Positions 1-12,167 of a stretch of 64,000 nucleotides of DNA are shown here, in pieces. Under the pieces are notes generated by a model. It made no database searches. It worked only from the letters and a program-made list of their open reading frames with translations, and was not told the origin of the DNA. The position numbers were made by a program, and so were the translations under genes. How positions within the stretch are numbered: position 1 is the first letter of the stretch; each line of letters opens with the position of its first letter. The stretch comes from Galerina marginata (lineage: Eukaryota; Basidiomycota; Agaricomycetes; Agaricales; Galerinaceae): NCBI GenBank assembly GCA_023014335.1, contig JAECYW010000004.1, positions 992,001 to 1,056,000 on the forward strand, given 5' to 3'.

Positions 1-188
1 AAACGGAAACAACTCCTTCTACCGCAACTCGCGTTCTTAGTCTATCTCAGAAACCATTTCTCTCTAGAGACGACGTACACGATCTTAGAGGATCTACAGA
101 GGATTCGTCAATTCAATTCTCTTTAAATTGTTCATTATATTCGGTCATCGATAGTACGATCAACGAACTCCAGCTTTACATCCAGAAG
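1..188 (+). other. 5' leader of the gypsy element
   Basis: A stretch of 188 bases before the gag ATG without an open frame of note. No LTR end (CCCTTACA) and no TGG-initiated primer-binding site is present, so the 5' LTR boundary is off the left edge. This is inferred to be the untranslated leader between primer-binding site and gag. Confidence 0.5.
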
Positions 189-2483
189 ATGGCGAAACTT
201 ATTCCAGAAAGATCAACTTATTTTATCGTCGATCCGGATGAATTAGTTACTAAAGTCTTGACTGGAGCTGAATCAATTGGTCAGTTACATGCCGCATGGA
301 TAGCTTTGACGAGGCGATTGGATGCGGCGCCTAGATTTATGAGGAAGTATGAAGCCGAGTATCAGGAATTCACTTTCATAAATTCACCGGTCTCTACCGC
401 TAAAGAAATCCACGAGGAAATCAGACTTAAAACTTCTACCGATGAGAAGCTACGCGTACTACACTCCCTGATTCCCTGCCACAACGAACGATTTTCAGCT
501 CAAGTAGTTTCCAAAATAGCAATGGGAACTCCTTGGGATGAAGTCTTAACGATCCCAGCATGGCTAAATTTTCATCCAAGCTTTGATGCGTTGGATAATC
601 CTTCGAACAGTCGAACAAGCTACAAAGCGGGCTCAGATTTTATCCTGCCCGCGAATGAGACAATTAAACCTACTGACAAGAAGGGTAAGAAGGCAGTAGC
701 CTTCTCAGCGAGAAGGGACTCTTTGACCAACCCGTATAACACATCGACTACGGATTATAAATCGGCGACGAGTTTCTTCCCTACAGTCCCTCAACCTACA
801 GATATGCGGGATCGCTTATTTTCTACTCCAGCCCCCAAAGCTAAACTTCCGACGGATACAGGCATTTGGGATTCCTCTAGTTCAGTACCTCCCAACGTGA
901 TGTACGGATTGGGAGTGCAGTCGTCTGCTTTAGCTTCTAGCTCCACGAGAACTGCGCAGCCTATGCCGTCGCCATCGGCCACCCGTAACACCCCTCCGAC
1001 TTCTGACATTAACAATTTTGCTCCAACTGGAATCAGAATAACCCACAACCCTTCAGGAGGAGGTGGAGGAGGGGGTTCATCAAATGGTAGTGAACCTCCA
1101 GGAGGAAATTGGGGTCCGTATGGAAATCGAGGAAGGGGTCGTCAGTTGTCAAGATCCTCTACTCATGGAAATACGCGTTCGTCGGGACCGCGATCACCAA
1201 AACCTCCGTCGCCGCCTGGGTCTCCAGATCCGTCAGATCCTTCGGATGAGAGCTCAGACTCTCAAAGGAGCATACCTGAACCACCGGCTCCATATGGTAA
1301 ATTTATTCCGACGATAAAAGCTGAATTAAAAACGGAACAATTGCCAAAATGGGATGGAAATCACGATACCGCGATCGAATACTTCTGGAAGATCCAACAA
1401 CTAGCCGCGCTCGGAGGATATATGCCTGAAGCTTTAGGATTCTGGCTATGGGCAGGATTAAAGGAAGGATCCCCAATACAAATGTGGTTCGCTACACTTT
1501 CACCGACGGAACAAGATACTATGCGTCAACATTACTTGAATTTCTTGAAAGGAATAAAGGATAATTACCTCGGACGCCTATGGCAGACAAAGATGATTTC
1601 AGTATATGAAGCGCAAACATTCCAACAAACTGGATACGAGCACGAAACCCCCATCAATTGGCTTACCAGACGTATCATGTATACCCGGATGCTAGCGAAG
1701 GGCGATAATGGCGGCCGCCTGGAAGTGTATCTTATAATGCAGAAAGCACCTGTCTCCTGGAGCGCGGTACTGGGACTAGACGCTATTACTTCCACAAGTC
1801 AGTTATATGCAAAAGTAACGGAACACGAAAAGGGCCTCGCTCAAGCGTCGAAGTTTGAACATTCAAACGTACTCACTGCTGACAACTTGGTATATTCGTT
1901 AAAGCGTTTGGGAGTTCCTATGGATAGAGTTCCGACTTCTAAAGGTCCTTTGGACAAGTCAACCACAAACAGCTTTCGTCCTCGACAGAAATTTGACACT
2001 GAAAAGGTTTTGGGAGAATCGGAAATCATGTCTAGTGATGACATGGTCGTCACGGAAGTATATCAGACCTTGAAACAAAGGCAACGTCCTCCTCCAAAAG
2101 GAGGTTATCCTTTTTCTAAAAACGATCACATTACGACAAAAATGGGGCGCTTACCTCCCTCTCCGTGTAAGATATGCGGAAGTTCCAATCACTGGGACAA
2201 AGAGTGTTCTGACTACGACGCCTATGAAGAGACCAGAAAAAGGAATGTTCAATTCCTTAGCTTAGACGACGACGATGACCCAAGCGACAAGGGATACGCA
2301 ACCGCGTACAACATCCTGATGGGTCAACGTGTCGCGCATATAACCACCTCGGATAAAGACGAACACCAAAACCCGCAGGATTTTTATAAGGCAGCTCAAG
2401 AACACTTCAAAGAAGTTAACATCCTTGAACGTAAGCCCGATACTCAACGAAGAAGAGTAGAGATCGAAGAGGCAGCCTTGTAA
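189..2483 (+). CDS. gag: Gag polyprotein of gypsy element 1
   Basis: An ORF of 764 aa beginning with ATG, three bases after an AAG context. The N-terminal 250 residues are unrecognised. A glycine/serine/proline-rich low-complexity linker follows at about residues 285-370. The capsid-like helical region is at about 375-600 (WDG, then FW and W-rich helices, typical of retrotransposon capsid). A zinc knuckle C-x2-C-x4-H-x4-C sits near residues 660-673 (CKICGSSNHWDKEC). In this family Gag packages the RNA and forms the virus-like particle. Gag ends in frame 3, while the pol frame begins after the inserted TIR element in frame 1, so the original gag-pol link can no longer be read directly. Confidence 0.9.
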   Translation: MAKLIPERSTYFIVDPDELVTKVLTGAESIGQLHAAWIALTRRLDAAPRFMRKYEAEYQEFTFINSPVSTAKEIHEEIRLKTSTDEKLRVLHSLIPCHNERFSAQVVSKIAMGTPWDEVLTIPAWLNFHPSFDALDNPSNSRTSYKAGSDFILPANETIKPTDKKGKKAVAFSARRDSLTNPYNTSTTDYKSATSFFPTVPQPTDMRDRLFSTPAPKAKLPTDTGIWDSSSSVPPNVMYGLGVQSSALASSSTRTAQPMPSPSATRNTPPTSDINNFAPTGIRITHNPSGGGGGGGSSNGSEPPGGNWGPYGNRGRGRQLSRSSTHGNTRSSGPRSPKPPSPPGSPDPSDPSDESSDSQRSIPEPPAPYGKFIPTIKAELKTEQLPKWDGNHDTAIEYFWKIQQLAALGGYMPEALGFWLWAGLKEGSPIQMWFATLSPTEQDTMRQHYLNFLKGIKDNYLGRLWQTKMISVYEAQTFQQTGYEHETPINWLTRRIMYTRMLAKGDNGGRLEVYLIMQKAPVSWSAVLGLDAITSTSQLYAKVTEHEKGLAQASKFEHSNVLTADNLVYSLKRLGVPMDRVPTSKGPLDKSTTNSFRPRQKFDTEKVLGESEIMSSDDMVVTEVYQTLKQRQRPPPKGGYPFSKNDHITTKMGRLPPSPCKICGSSNHWDKECSDYDAYEETRKRNVQFLSLDDDDDPSDKGYATAYNILMGQRVAHITTSDKDEHQNPQDFYKAAQEHFKEVNILERKPDTQRRRVEIEEAAL

Positions 2484-2505
2484 GCTATATTCATTAATGA
2501 AATCA

Positions 2506-3075
2506 TGGCAGTTACCAGTTAGGGTGAATAAGTCAGGCAGGGTAGGTACCAACTCTGGTAGTTGCCAGTTTCATCTATTTACACTAAATAATGCTGCTCA
2601 TGGCGGGTGGCAGCGAGCTCGACGTTGGGGGCGGGGTTTTTGATGCGGAAAAAGCGGCATCCTATGGGGCCCCATGCAAAAAGCCCATCTGGGATGTTGG
2701 TCACCCCGTAGGGAGGGCGGGATGGGGCGTAAAAAAAATGTAACGGATGCCAGAAGTCCGTCCACTCCCAGGTTACCTATTCGGGAATATAAACTAAAAA
2801 TAGCCACGTCGGAAACGGTTGCCCCGCCTTTTCGGTACCTGTAGCACACGCGATAAAAATAGATTCTTTTGGTTTTCGCAGAATTTTGCATTTGATTTTT
2901 GTTTCCCCTCCCTTATTAATACATAGTTGTAATGTACTCTAAAATCCGAATCTAACGATATAAAATTTATTGCTAAAAGTCCACAGGAAGGGATAGAACG
3001 ATGGGCGTTCATATGCTGCCCCGGCGGATAATTTCTAAAAATAGAATACCTCGCAAGCCTACCGTTTTGCTCTAT
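2506..3075 (+). repeat. Left terminal inverted repeat of the 4.7 kb insertion
   Basis: Pairs with the reverse complement of about 6630-7180. The block from 2506 to about 2762 is nearly colinear with 6925-7180. Further in, similarity is patchy, with small insertions. The inner limit is estimated by eye. Confidence 0.75.
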
Positions 3076-6000
3076 ATTTTGGGCACCAATGACCCCTCCC
3101 TCAGCTTCTATAAATACAGCTGGAATGTACTTTTCATTCTGAACACAATGATACCAAATTTATGGGGGAAAGCATTCTAGATGAGCAGGTAAACCTACAT
3201 GCTAAGTACTGGTATTCAAACATGGAACTTCTCTCAGTTATCCGCAGTGCCGGGGATTAGTTGCTCATAAACAGCTTATAGTGTGGTAGGTTTGAATATA
3301 ACTATTACAGCTTACTCTACATACATAAAAAATAGGACTAGATACAAAAACTCGCGTTCGAAATGCCGAACGCGAACGCGAGGCAAAGGGAAAGGTAGTA
3401 GCTAGGCGTAGGCGGTCTGGAGAGGGGGGAAAGCTGCCGTGTGCGGCGGCCTGACTCGTCAGATGTGACCGACGACGAATGACGCTTATCGAGGCGACGG
3501 CGGTCCACGGTTGGAGGGAAGGAAGGAGAACGAAAGGATCGAGCTTAGGACTCGATCCTCGCATACACCCACGCATGGGCTCGAAGACGACGGGCGCAGA
3601 GGGACAACAGCTGATTGGGCAGCTGTTGGTGCCCTCGTTTCCTCTTCGAGGTATCCCAGCAGTAGCCTCTGCCACCGCCGCCGCTGTCGTCGTCATTTCC
3701 GCCCGAATCCCTCTCCTGGACCTGCCTACGAAGCCCCAGCTGCAGCCATCACCTTCCTATCCCTGCTAACGCCTTGGCCATCGTCGGCCTCGTGTCCGCA
3801 GCCCCCGTTGGCTTCGTGTGGATATCGCGGACGCGCTGGAGCGGTGGACATGCTGGGGGTGAGTGATCGAGCTCCCCAAGTTGAGTGGCGTTAGTGGCGT
3901 TGGACAGTGGGTGGTAAGGGGGGCGAGCGGAATTCCCGGGCGCGAGTATTCGACGCTCGCTCCCCTGCAGCTGGGAGAGGGGAGTGGTATAAGATGGGGA
4001 TCGGGGGTTTATCGCAGCTGGGAGGCGTCGCGGACGCGGATGGGTTCGTGGTGGGCATCCAAAGAAGCATCGACGCTGCAGTGTGCGTGGCTTCGACGAT
4101 GGTTGGGTTCGAGGTGGGGGTCCGGAGGGCGTTGGGGCTGCGGTGTACGTGGCTTCGACGTTGTCTGTATGTGAAGACACTTGGGCCAGCGTCCGCGGTG
4201 TCTGCGTGCGTCAGTGGTGTACCGCGACCGGTCTTCCTCAAGCTCTCCCCGTCCCTTTTACTCCCACCACCTCTACCCAGCCTACACTACACCTCGAGGC
4301 CCAATGCGCCGGCCCACATGCTCGATGCGAGGGGCACGCGACGCGGTTACGCGGTTGCTAGCCTCGTTGGAGTCGATTGGACACCTATCAGTCAAGGTAA
4401 AGGTTAGAAAGAGAAATAGAACACAAGTTAAATCACTTACAAAAGAGTTTTGAGGTTGTGAAGGGCGGGACAAGGTGGTGCGAGGGTGGGCAGGTGGTGG
4501 TGGTTGGTGGTTGGTGCTGAGAAGCGAGATCAACGTCGTTGATCGGTTGTCGCTGAAGTCGGGCCGGGCGAACTCCGAATGCTCGTCGATGTTTCGAACG
4601 TCTTTGTAGCACTGTAAGGTATACCCAAGGGCCAGGAGTTGATAGAATAGACTCATATATGTAGTAAAGAATATATTGATACCTCTGAAACTAATAAATG
4701 CAAGGAAATCTCATTCATTTCAACTGGGTGTATGAAGAGCAACGAAACCGAGAAGAAAATCTTTGTGAATCCATGCCTTAGAGCTATCAGCTCAAGGTTT
4801 AGGATGTTCCTAAAAATTCCACACCTTATAAACTATCTAGAAGCTATTAAAATAATGTACATAGTCTCCTCAAAGCATTATTTGTCTTTCATAAAGCCTG
4901 AAGCTCGTGGAGACTCTACCTCGAACCTCCTCAAGAGCCGAAAATCACCTCGCAGACGGGTATGAAGCCGTGTCATAACAATAGGGAATCAAAATTACTC
5001 TCGGACATAATCTAAAAGGTCGATATATACATTAAAATACATTCTAACACTAATTCCTTCCTTTAGGGCTCCTGTCGACGTCGTCCGAGACGTCGACGAA
5101 GAGGAACAGCTTCGACGGATTGGACGGCCCGCTTGAGCCAGCCAATCACATCGCTCCCCGAATTGCCCGAACCTCAGATCAACAGCCATCAAAGCTCGTT
5201 GATCTTGCTCCTGACCACCACCACAGACCTCCCTTCTCTCCCACTTGGCCCCTCCCGCCCCTCAACACCTCAAGAACATGTTTGGTACGTGTTTTTATGT
5301 CGTTTCTTTCTTATATTACTGATTTCCCTATCTAAACAGTTATACTATGCACGTACAACATCGTGCCGCACGTCGCGAGCCCCCCCTCACGTCGAGGGCT
5401 GTGGGCCAACGTTCCAACGAATACAGGTGGGGAATCGGGTGGAGGATAACGAGGGGATAACGAGGGAGGATAACGAGGGGATAACGAGGGAGGATAACGA
5501 GGGGAGACCCTAGGGAGGGAGACCCGCCCGGTGCGTCGCGAGACGAGTCGAAATACGACTCGTCTCGCTTTCCTTGCTACTCCGCACGCCCCAACCTGAT
5601 TCACGCCGCGATAGATCACCGCCTCCACCTTTCCGTCCCCACGAGACACCCGCTACCAGCAGGAGGAGCAGCAGCACGACCGCTGCTGCTTGTCGACCCG
5701 AATTCTTCGGGTGCGGAAGCAGCAGCAGCACCAGCACTGCTGCTGCTCTGCTAGGGTGACGAGGATGGTGTAGCGTGGAGGCAACGATATTCGTTGCCTC
5801 TTCACTCACGCCCCTCACGCCTTCCTCGTGCTCGTCGTGGCCACGTCACTCGCCCGCCACCCCTCCACCCTTCCTCGTACCGCAGGCGGTGCCCCTGTCA
5901 ATAGCGCCAGCACCGCCATGTCCATCCCATCAGCCCATTCGCCATTCACCCAGCTTACGACGGCCAAGGCAAACACGAACCGCCAATAACGAAAGCAAAC

Positions 6001-6629
6001 GCGACGACGGCGACGACTTTCGCGTTCGCCTGCCCTTTCGGCCCCATCGGCATCTCTCACTGCCCACTGCTCCACCTGGCGACGTCTCCAAGCTCACAGT
6101 CCACGTCACACGTGGGTTGCGATGCACGGGAGATGATGATTGGGAGAGTAGGACGTGGAGCACAGGGCTGTAGCAAGCGGTATTGCTGCAGCCCGATTGC
6201 TACTCGTCGCGATGAGGGGATGGCGCCAGATTCCCGCCGACACCGAACGTTCAACGCGATCATCTTGCGAGCCGACGGCGACACGACCACGGAGGTTGAC
6301 GATGGAGAAGGTTAGTGGGAGTTGAGGGCTGTAGTTCGACACCGGCGAGCGGAGAAGCGGGGTGAATGGGCGGGAAGCTCCTGCCGTTCTACCCGCGTTA
6401 ACGAGTAAGTATCGCGAGGAGGCCAGTCATTGTCTCCTCACGATACGTACTTGTTAACGCTGTCCCTATACGTAGATATGATGTTGTCCATAGTCTGATA
6501 TTTATATCATTTAATCATTCTACATAACTTAACAATAAGGTCTTCCCCTGGGTGTTAACTTAAAACTATGTTCAGAATTGCCTGCAGATTCCATCTGTGT
6601 CTACACAAGTGAAGGGAAAGACAAATTGA
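3076..6629. other. Non-coding interior of the long-TIR element
   Basis: No recognisable gene. Structures seen: a CTCGCGTTCG...CGAACGCGAACGCGAG foldback near 3350-3384; short GATAACGAGGG tandem repeats at about 5445-5505; mirrored CAG/CTG-rich runs near 5660-5755; and a long imperfect hairpin at about 6398-6462 (GTTAAC..GTATCGCGAGGAG against CTCCTCACGATAC..GTTAAC). GC content is clearly higher than in the flanking retrotransposon. Confidence 0.5.
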
Positions 6630-7180
6630 GCTCGAAATAGGGCAAAAACGGTCGACATTTTGGAGAAATCTATTTATAACACTCATCCAAGGGTGCCCGT
6701 AAGTATCATTCATTCATTTGACCCCTTCCAGGGCACATTTGGTAATAAAAATTATATCATTTTGTTCGTATTTACAAGGCCATTACGAATATGAACTGAG
6801 AACTGGAGGGAGGGAAAAAATGAAGGGAATATAGCACGAAAACTGACCAAATCTATTTTTATCGCTCATCCAAAAGGAACCGAAAAAGCGCGGGACGCGT
6901 CCGAAAATGGAATTAGGACCCCGGCGGGACTTCTGGCATCCGTTACATTTTTTTTACGCCCCATCCCGCCCTCCCTACGGGGTGACCAACATCCCAGATG
7001 GGCTTTTTGCATGGGGCCCCATAGGATGCCGCTTTTTCCGCATCAAAAACCCCGCCCCCAACGTCGAGCTCACTGCTGCCCCCAATGAGCTGCATAATAT
7101 AGTATAAGTAGATGAAACTGGTAACTACCAGAGTTGGTACCTACCCTGCCTGACTTATTCACCCTAACTGGTAACTACCA
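6630..7180 (-). repeat. Right terminal inverted repeat of the 4.7 kb insertion
   Basis: Reverse complement of the left repeat. It ends at ...CTGGTAACTACCA (7180). The pol reading frame is already open across this boundary, so the first few pol codons may be transposon-derived. Confidence 0.75.
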
Positions 7181-7209
7181 AGGTTGAATACTTCAGCCAG
7201 TCTATAGAG

Positions 7210-10200
7210 GTGGAAGAGGAAGTGGATGTGGACGACCTTTCAGCATCGTCGAAACCTAAAGCAAGGACTCACATACTGGAAGACATGGACGAGTCTGATG
7301 CTGTGGGGGGGCAGCCTCCTGAGCCATCTGACGAGCCGTCCAATGCCCAAAAGATTCCGAAAACATCATCCAACTTTTCCAATGTCCCTGATCCTCCAAT
7401 AAATGAGACTCTTGAATCTTCGTACACGCATCCACCAGCAGAAATGTCAGCGTTACGCTTAGGGAAAAAGCGATTCCCAAGACCTGGTAGTTCAGCGATA
7501 GGAATATCAGTAGTGGCCATGAAAGGATACCTCTGCTCAAAAATGAACGAAATCATAGACTTACGATTGGATTCATGCGCCGACATCAGTCTGATTTCCG
7601 AAGACTACTTCAACAGCTTGAAGAACCCGCCTAAAGTACAACAAGGATTGCGTATGCGTTTGTGGCAAGTAACAGATAAGGATTGTTCCCTCAAAGGATT
7701 CGTGCGAATTCCAGTCTTCTGTCAAACCACTACGGGTCAAATCATTGAAACAGAGGTCGAAGCTTACATCTTACCAGGAATGACAGTCCCCATTCTTCTC
7801 GGCGAAGACTACCAGCAGAATTATGAGATAAGCGTAGTTCGTTCGGTTGATGCGGGAACAGAAATCCTCTACGATAACGGCAAACACATAGTGAATGCTC
7901 AACCTGTAGAGAGGACAGTCGATTTTGGGAAAGTCAGAGAAAGTGCTCATCTTCAGTCGGTATTCTTGAAGTCTAAGGTTCATCGACGAAACAAGAATAG
8001 AAGACATCGCCAGAAAGTACGTCAACAAAGAGAGATGATGACGGTCCGAGTAGCAGAGGACGTACGACTGAAACCAGGTGAAACTCGAGTGGTCAAACTT
8101 CAGGGAAACTTTGCAGAAGACAGGGAATGGCTTATCGAGCGTAATATATTGGCCAACCCCAATGATGCGGTTATAGCTGTTCCCAACGTCCTAATCTCAG
8201 CCACTAATCCTCGCATACCATTAGCAAATCCGACAACCCATCCTAGATTCCTTAGGAAAGGGGAAATAATAGGTCAACTAGTGTCGCCTGAAGAGTTCTT
8301 CGACAAACCCAAATCGGAGGAGGAACGCGTCGAAATGGAGAAGAAGTCGTCGACCATAGCGGCTATTATAGCGTCCCAGATGACTAAAGAGGAAGGAATA
8401 CCGGCAGATGAAAAGGAGGACTGTAAAAACACTGACATCGAAGATGAAAGCAAAGAACAAGAACAGTACGGTCCCAAGACAGCGGCTATGCCTGAAGCTT
8501 CCGACATCCCGTCCAGCCGACTACGAGAACTCATTGACGTAGGAAATCTTCCTGAACACCTTCAAGAGCGAGCTTGGAATATGCTAGAAAATCGGATTAA
8601 GGCATTCGGATTCGACGGTCGATTAGGCCATCATCCAGCAAAAGTGCATATTCGTACAAAAGACGGTCAGGTACCTATTTCAGTTCCCATGTATGGCACT
8701 TCCCCGGAGAAGAAGAGGTTCATAGATGAACAGGTGGATAAGTGGTTCGAACAGGATGTGATCGAACCTTCACGCAGTCCTTGGAGTGCGCCAGTTGTCA
8801 TCGCTTACCGTAATGGGAAACCACGTTTTTGCATTGATTATCGAAAACTCAACGCGGCTACTATCCCAGATGAATTTCCAATTCCACGTCAATCAGAAAT
8901 TCTGGGATCACTATCAGGAGCCCAAGTACTCTCTTCTTTGGACGCTCTATCTGGATTCACTCAGTTAGAAATGGATCCGGAAGACGTGGAGAAAACGGCG
9001 TTCAGGACGCATCGGGGATTATTTCAATTCAAACGAATGCCCTTCGGACTTCGGAATGGACCGTCTATCTTTCAACGGGTTATGCAGGGGATATTGTCTC
9101 CGTTTCTCTGGATATTCTGTCTGGTTTATATTGACGACATAGTCATCTACTCCAAATCTTTCGAAGAACATATCGACCACCTAGACAAAGTACTGAAAGC
9201 CATTGAAGATGCTGGAATCACTTTGTCTCCTTCAAAATGCCATCTATTCTACGATTCCATTCTGCTCCTAGGCCACAAAGTGTCTCGCTTGGGACTTTCG
9301 ACGCACCTCGAGAAAGTCAAGGCTATCTTGGAACTACAGCGGCCTACGAAAGTCTCGCAACTACAAACCTTCTTAGGAATGATTGTCTATTTTTCGGCCT
9401 TTATTCCATACTACACTGACTTATGCGGACCACTATTTCAACTATTGAAGAAAGGAACTACTTGGCGATGGACTGCAAAAGAAGAAAAAGCATGGGCGGA
9501 TACTAAGACCGTTCTTACTAGAGCCCCAGTACTGGGACACCCTATAGAAGGAATGCCTTACAGGATTTACACAGACGCCTCGGATGATGCTTTGGGTTGT
9601 TGTCTACAACAAGTACAGCCCATTCTGATCAAGGATTTACGAGGAACTAAAGCCTATGAACAACTTGACAAAGCTTTCAAAGCCGGTCTCCCGCCTCTGA
9701 AACTAGTGTCAACCATATCAACTAAAGTGGATGACGCTAGCTACAACCGAACCTGGAGTGATAGTTTTGAGTCTACTACGGTGTTAGTTGAACGAGTAAT
9801 TGCTTACTGGTCCCGTACTTTCAAATCTGCCGAGCGGAGGTATTCAGTCACCGAACGAGAGGCTCTGGCAGCAAAGGAAGGGCTAGTCAAATTTCTACCT
9901 TTCGTCGAGGGGGAGAAAATCTTGTTAGTCACTGATCATTCGGCTCTGAAATGGGCTAAAACTTACGAAAACGCGAATCGTCGACTTGCTGCTTGGGGAT
10001 CAGTATTTTCAGCGTTCATGCCGGGTTTAGAAATAGTTCATCGACCCGGCAGAGTTCATTCAAACGTGGATCCTCTATCTAGGCTGGAACGCATCCTTCC
10101 TCCACATACTTCCCCTATTAGGGACGAATCAGTCCCTATACAAATGTCTTCTGTAATTGATGCTTGGGAGCGAACTAATGGACAACCGGCCTTCGTCGCG

Positions 10201-11880
10201 TTTTCCATATTAGACTGTCTCGAACCGGACAACAAATCAAGAACAGCAGCCGTGACTACTAGGAGCCAAAAGGATCGATCCCCAGAAGTTGCCAAAACAG
10301 ACGATAAAACAGACCAGAACTTAAAGCCAGTCGACGAATACTGGGGAGCAACGCATCCTCCCCCTAATGTGCATGTTGCAATGAATCCGGATTTGAAGAA
10401 AGATTGGATCGCGAGCTACAAATTAGACGCCCACTTTAAACCTATCTGGAATGATAAAGAATTCGACATTGATTCATGGAAAAGCGGTTATCGTTACTTC
10501 AAGGACAAAGATGGACTGCTATTCTTCAGAGATGAAGACTATCAACCTCGATTATGTGTGCCGGACAAATACAAACGACCGCTTCTGATTCAAGCTCACG
10601 AATCAGCTATGGAAACAGCACACGGAGGCCCCGAGAAATTATGGAGCAGCTTGACTCCAAGGTTCTACTGGCATCGGATGAAAGTTGACATCATACGATT
10701 CTGCAACACTTGTGACATTTGCCAGAAAACCAAACATTCGAACTTCAACAAGTGGGGATATTTAATTCCAAATCCTATCCCCAGAAAACCTTATGACTCA
10801 ATCACTATGGATTTCATCGTTAATTTACCTTGGTCAAACGGATTCAACGCCATCTTTGTAGTCATTGATCGACTGACCAAACACGCCTCCTTCATCCCAA
10901 CAGACACCGGACTCGACTCCGTAGGATTTGGAGACCTGTTTGTCGTCCAAGTGGCCACCCGATTTGGACTTCCAATCAGCATCATCTGTGATTGAGACCC
11001 ACGATGGACATCAGATTGGTGGAAAGCGGTCACATCAAAAATGAACATTCACCTCGCTCTCTCTTCCTCTCACCATCCACAACACGACGGACAAACCGAA
11101 ATCACAAATAAAACGCTAGGAACTATGCTACGAGCTTTTGTGGACGCAGACAAAACTGGCTGGGCTCAATGGCTACCGATGCTCGAATTTGCCTATAATT
11201 CAAACATACACAAGTCAACAGGTTCCAGTCCCTTTTTCTTACTCTACGGTTACCAGCCTCGTTCCCCACTGGACTTAATGCTAGGCGACATTACTACCCC
11301 TCAGGCTCGGGGCTCGAAAGAATTCGCAGAGCAACTGGATATGCACCGCAACAGCGCTCGTCGCGCTATAGCCGAAGCACAAGCAGAACAAGCTCGATAC
11401 TACAACAAAGGCCGGCGCCCACCTCCTGAACTCGAGGAAGGCGACCAAGTCCTAGTCAACCCACATAGTTTAGAGTGGCTTGAATCCAAAGGGGAAGGAC
11501 GGAAATTGAACGCGCGATGGATTGGCCCTTTCGAGATAATGGAGAAAGTAAATCCGAAGGTCTACCGACTCCGCCTAGGCGACAATTACCCTGGATCGCC
11601 GGTCATCAATCTCGAACACCTCAAGAAATACCATTCCGAACTTCCTGGCGGTGTTCAGCCAAACGACAGGGCGCAATTAACAAACTCAGACAGACGCGGA
11701 GAAGCTTCAGAAGAATTTGACGTCGAAAAGATTGTTGGTCATAAAACGCTCAAGTCCGGTCTCCGTTTCCTTGTGCGCTGGGAGGGGTACAGGCCTCAGT
11801 TTGACACCTGGGCCACCGCGAGAGACTTGAAGAACTCCCCGCAAATTCTTCGGGAGTACAAGAAGGCGCATGGACTCTAA
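7210..11880 (+). pseudogene. pol: Pol of gypsy element 1, interrupted by one TGA
   Basis: One frame open from about 7180 to 11880 except for TGA at 10993-10995. Domains, with residues counted from 7210: retropepsin-like protease with DSCAD near 121 (C replaces the usual G of DSG/DTG); RT with YIDD near 640; RNase H with TDAS near 787; integrase HHCC zinc domain at about 1125-1175; first catalytic Asp in MDF near 1200. The stop directly follows the second catalytic Asp (..IICD), so the product lacks the catalytic Glu, which is encoded just downstream (..DGQTE). The remaining part from 11041 ends in a chromodomain at about 11719-11875 (FLVRWEGY). The stop fits a CGA-to-TGA transition. The copy is otherwise well preserved, so the break looks recent. 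Confidence 0.9.
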
Positions 11881-12095
11881 CCGGAGTATCTTTCCCAAGA
11901 AATGACTCCAAATATGACTATTTATTGTTTCCGATTGCTGACTCGAACATTTCTTTTCCCTACAGGTTCCACGACTTCTTCTTTTCTTATCCGAAATCCG
12001 ATACAAGACCGACTTAAAAACCCTTACAGACCCTTTCATTAACTCCACCGCATTTCCTTCCACTCTTGTCTCGAACATTATCCCTCTGTTCGCAA

Positions 12096-12153
12096 GGTCC
12101 TTGTTTCGAGGACCGAACTTTCAGAGGACGACCCGCGAACCTGTTTCGGGTTC
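12096..12153 (+). other. Hairpin pair with identical TGTTTCG loops, before ORF3
   Basis: Hairpin one: GGTCCT (12096-12101), loop TGTTTCG (12102-12108), AGGACC (12109-12114). Hairpin two: GAACC (12137-12141), loop TGTTTCG (12142-12148), GGTTC (12149-12153). Stems differ in sequence but pair perfectly, while the loop is invariant. Both lie between the pol stop and the first ATG of ORF3. A similar pair follows ORF3. An RNA-level role is inferred, not shown. Confidence 0.6.
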
Positions 12154-12167
12154 AAGAGTCATTGAGA

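Larger units (their letters stand above)
2506..7180. mobile_element. 4.7 kb long-TIR element inserted between gag and pol
   Basis: The ends are inverted copies of each other, starting TGG(C/T)AGTTACCAGTTAGGG. The outer ~260 bp match closely. Similarity then decays but is still traceable for about 550 bp (shared blocks include a run reading GCGATAAAAATAGATT and a CTACCGTTTTGC/GTCGACCGTTTTTGC pair). The interior is GC-rich and holds no ORF that resembles a transposase; its ORFs of 60-140 codons overlap on both strands and look like chance. I see no clear target-site duplication: flanks are TGAAATCA on the left and AGGTTGAA on the right. Best read as a non-autonomous long-TIR or foldback element that split gag from pol. 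Confidence 0.75.

Noticed and set aside
3265..6342. Many overlapping 60-145 codon frames inside the TIR element
   Set aside because: They overlap on both strands in GC-rich DNA, have no recognised motif and no consistent splice joins.
12066..12167. An upstream extension of ORF3
   Set aside because: Open but without ATG, and it spans the two TGTTTCG hairpins; the ATG at 12168 is the simpler start.
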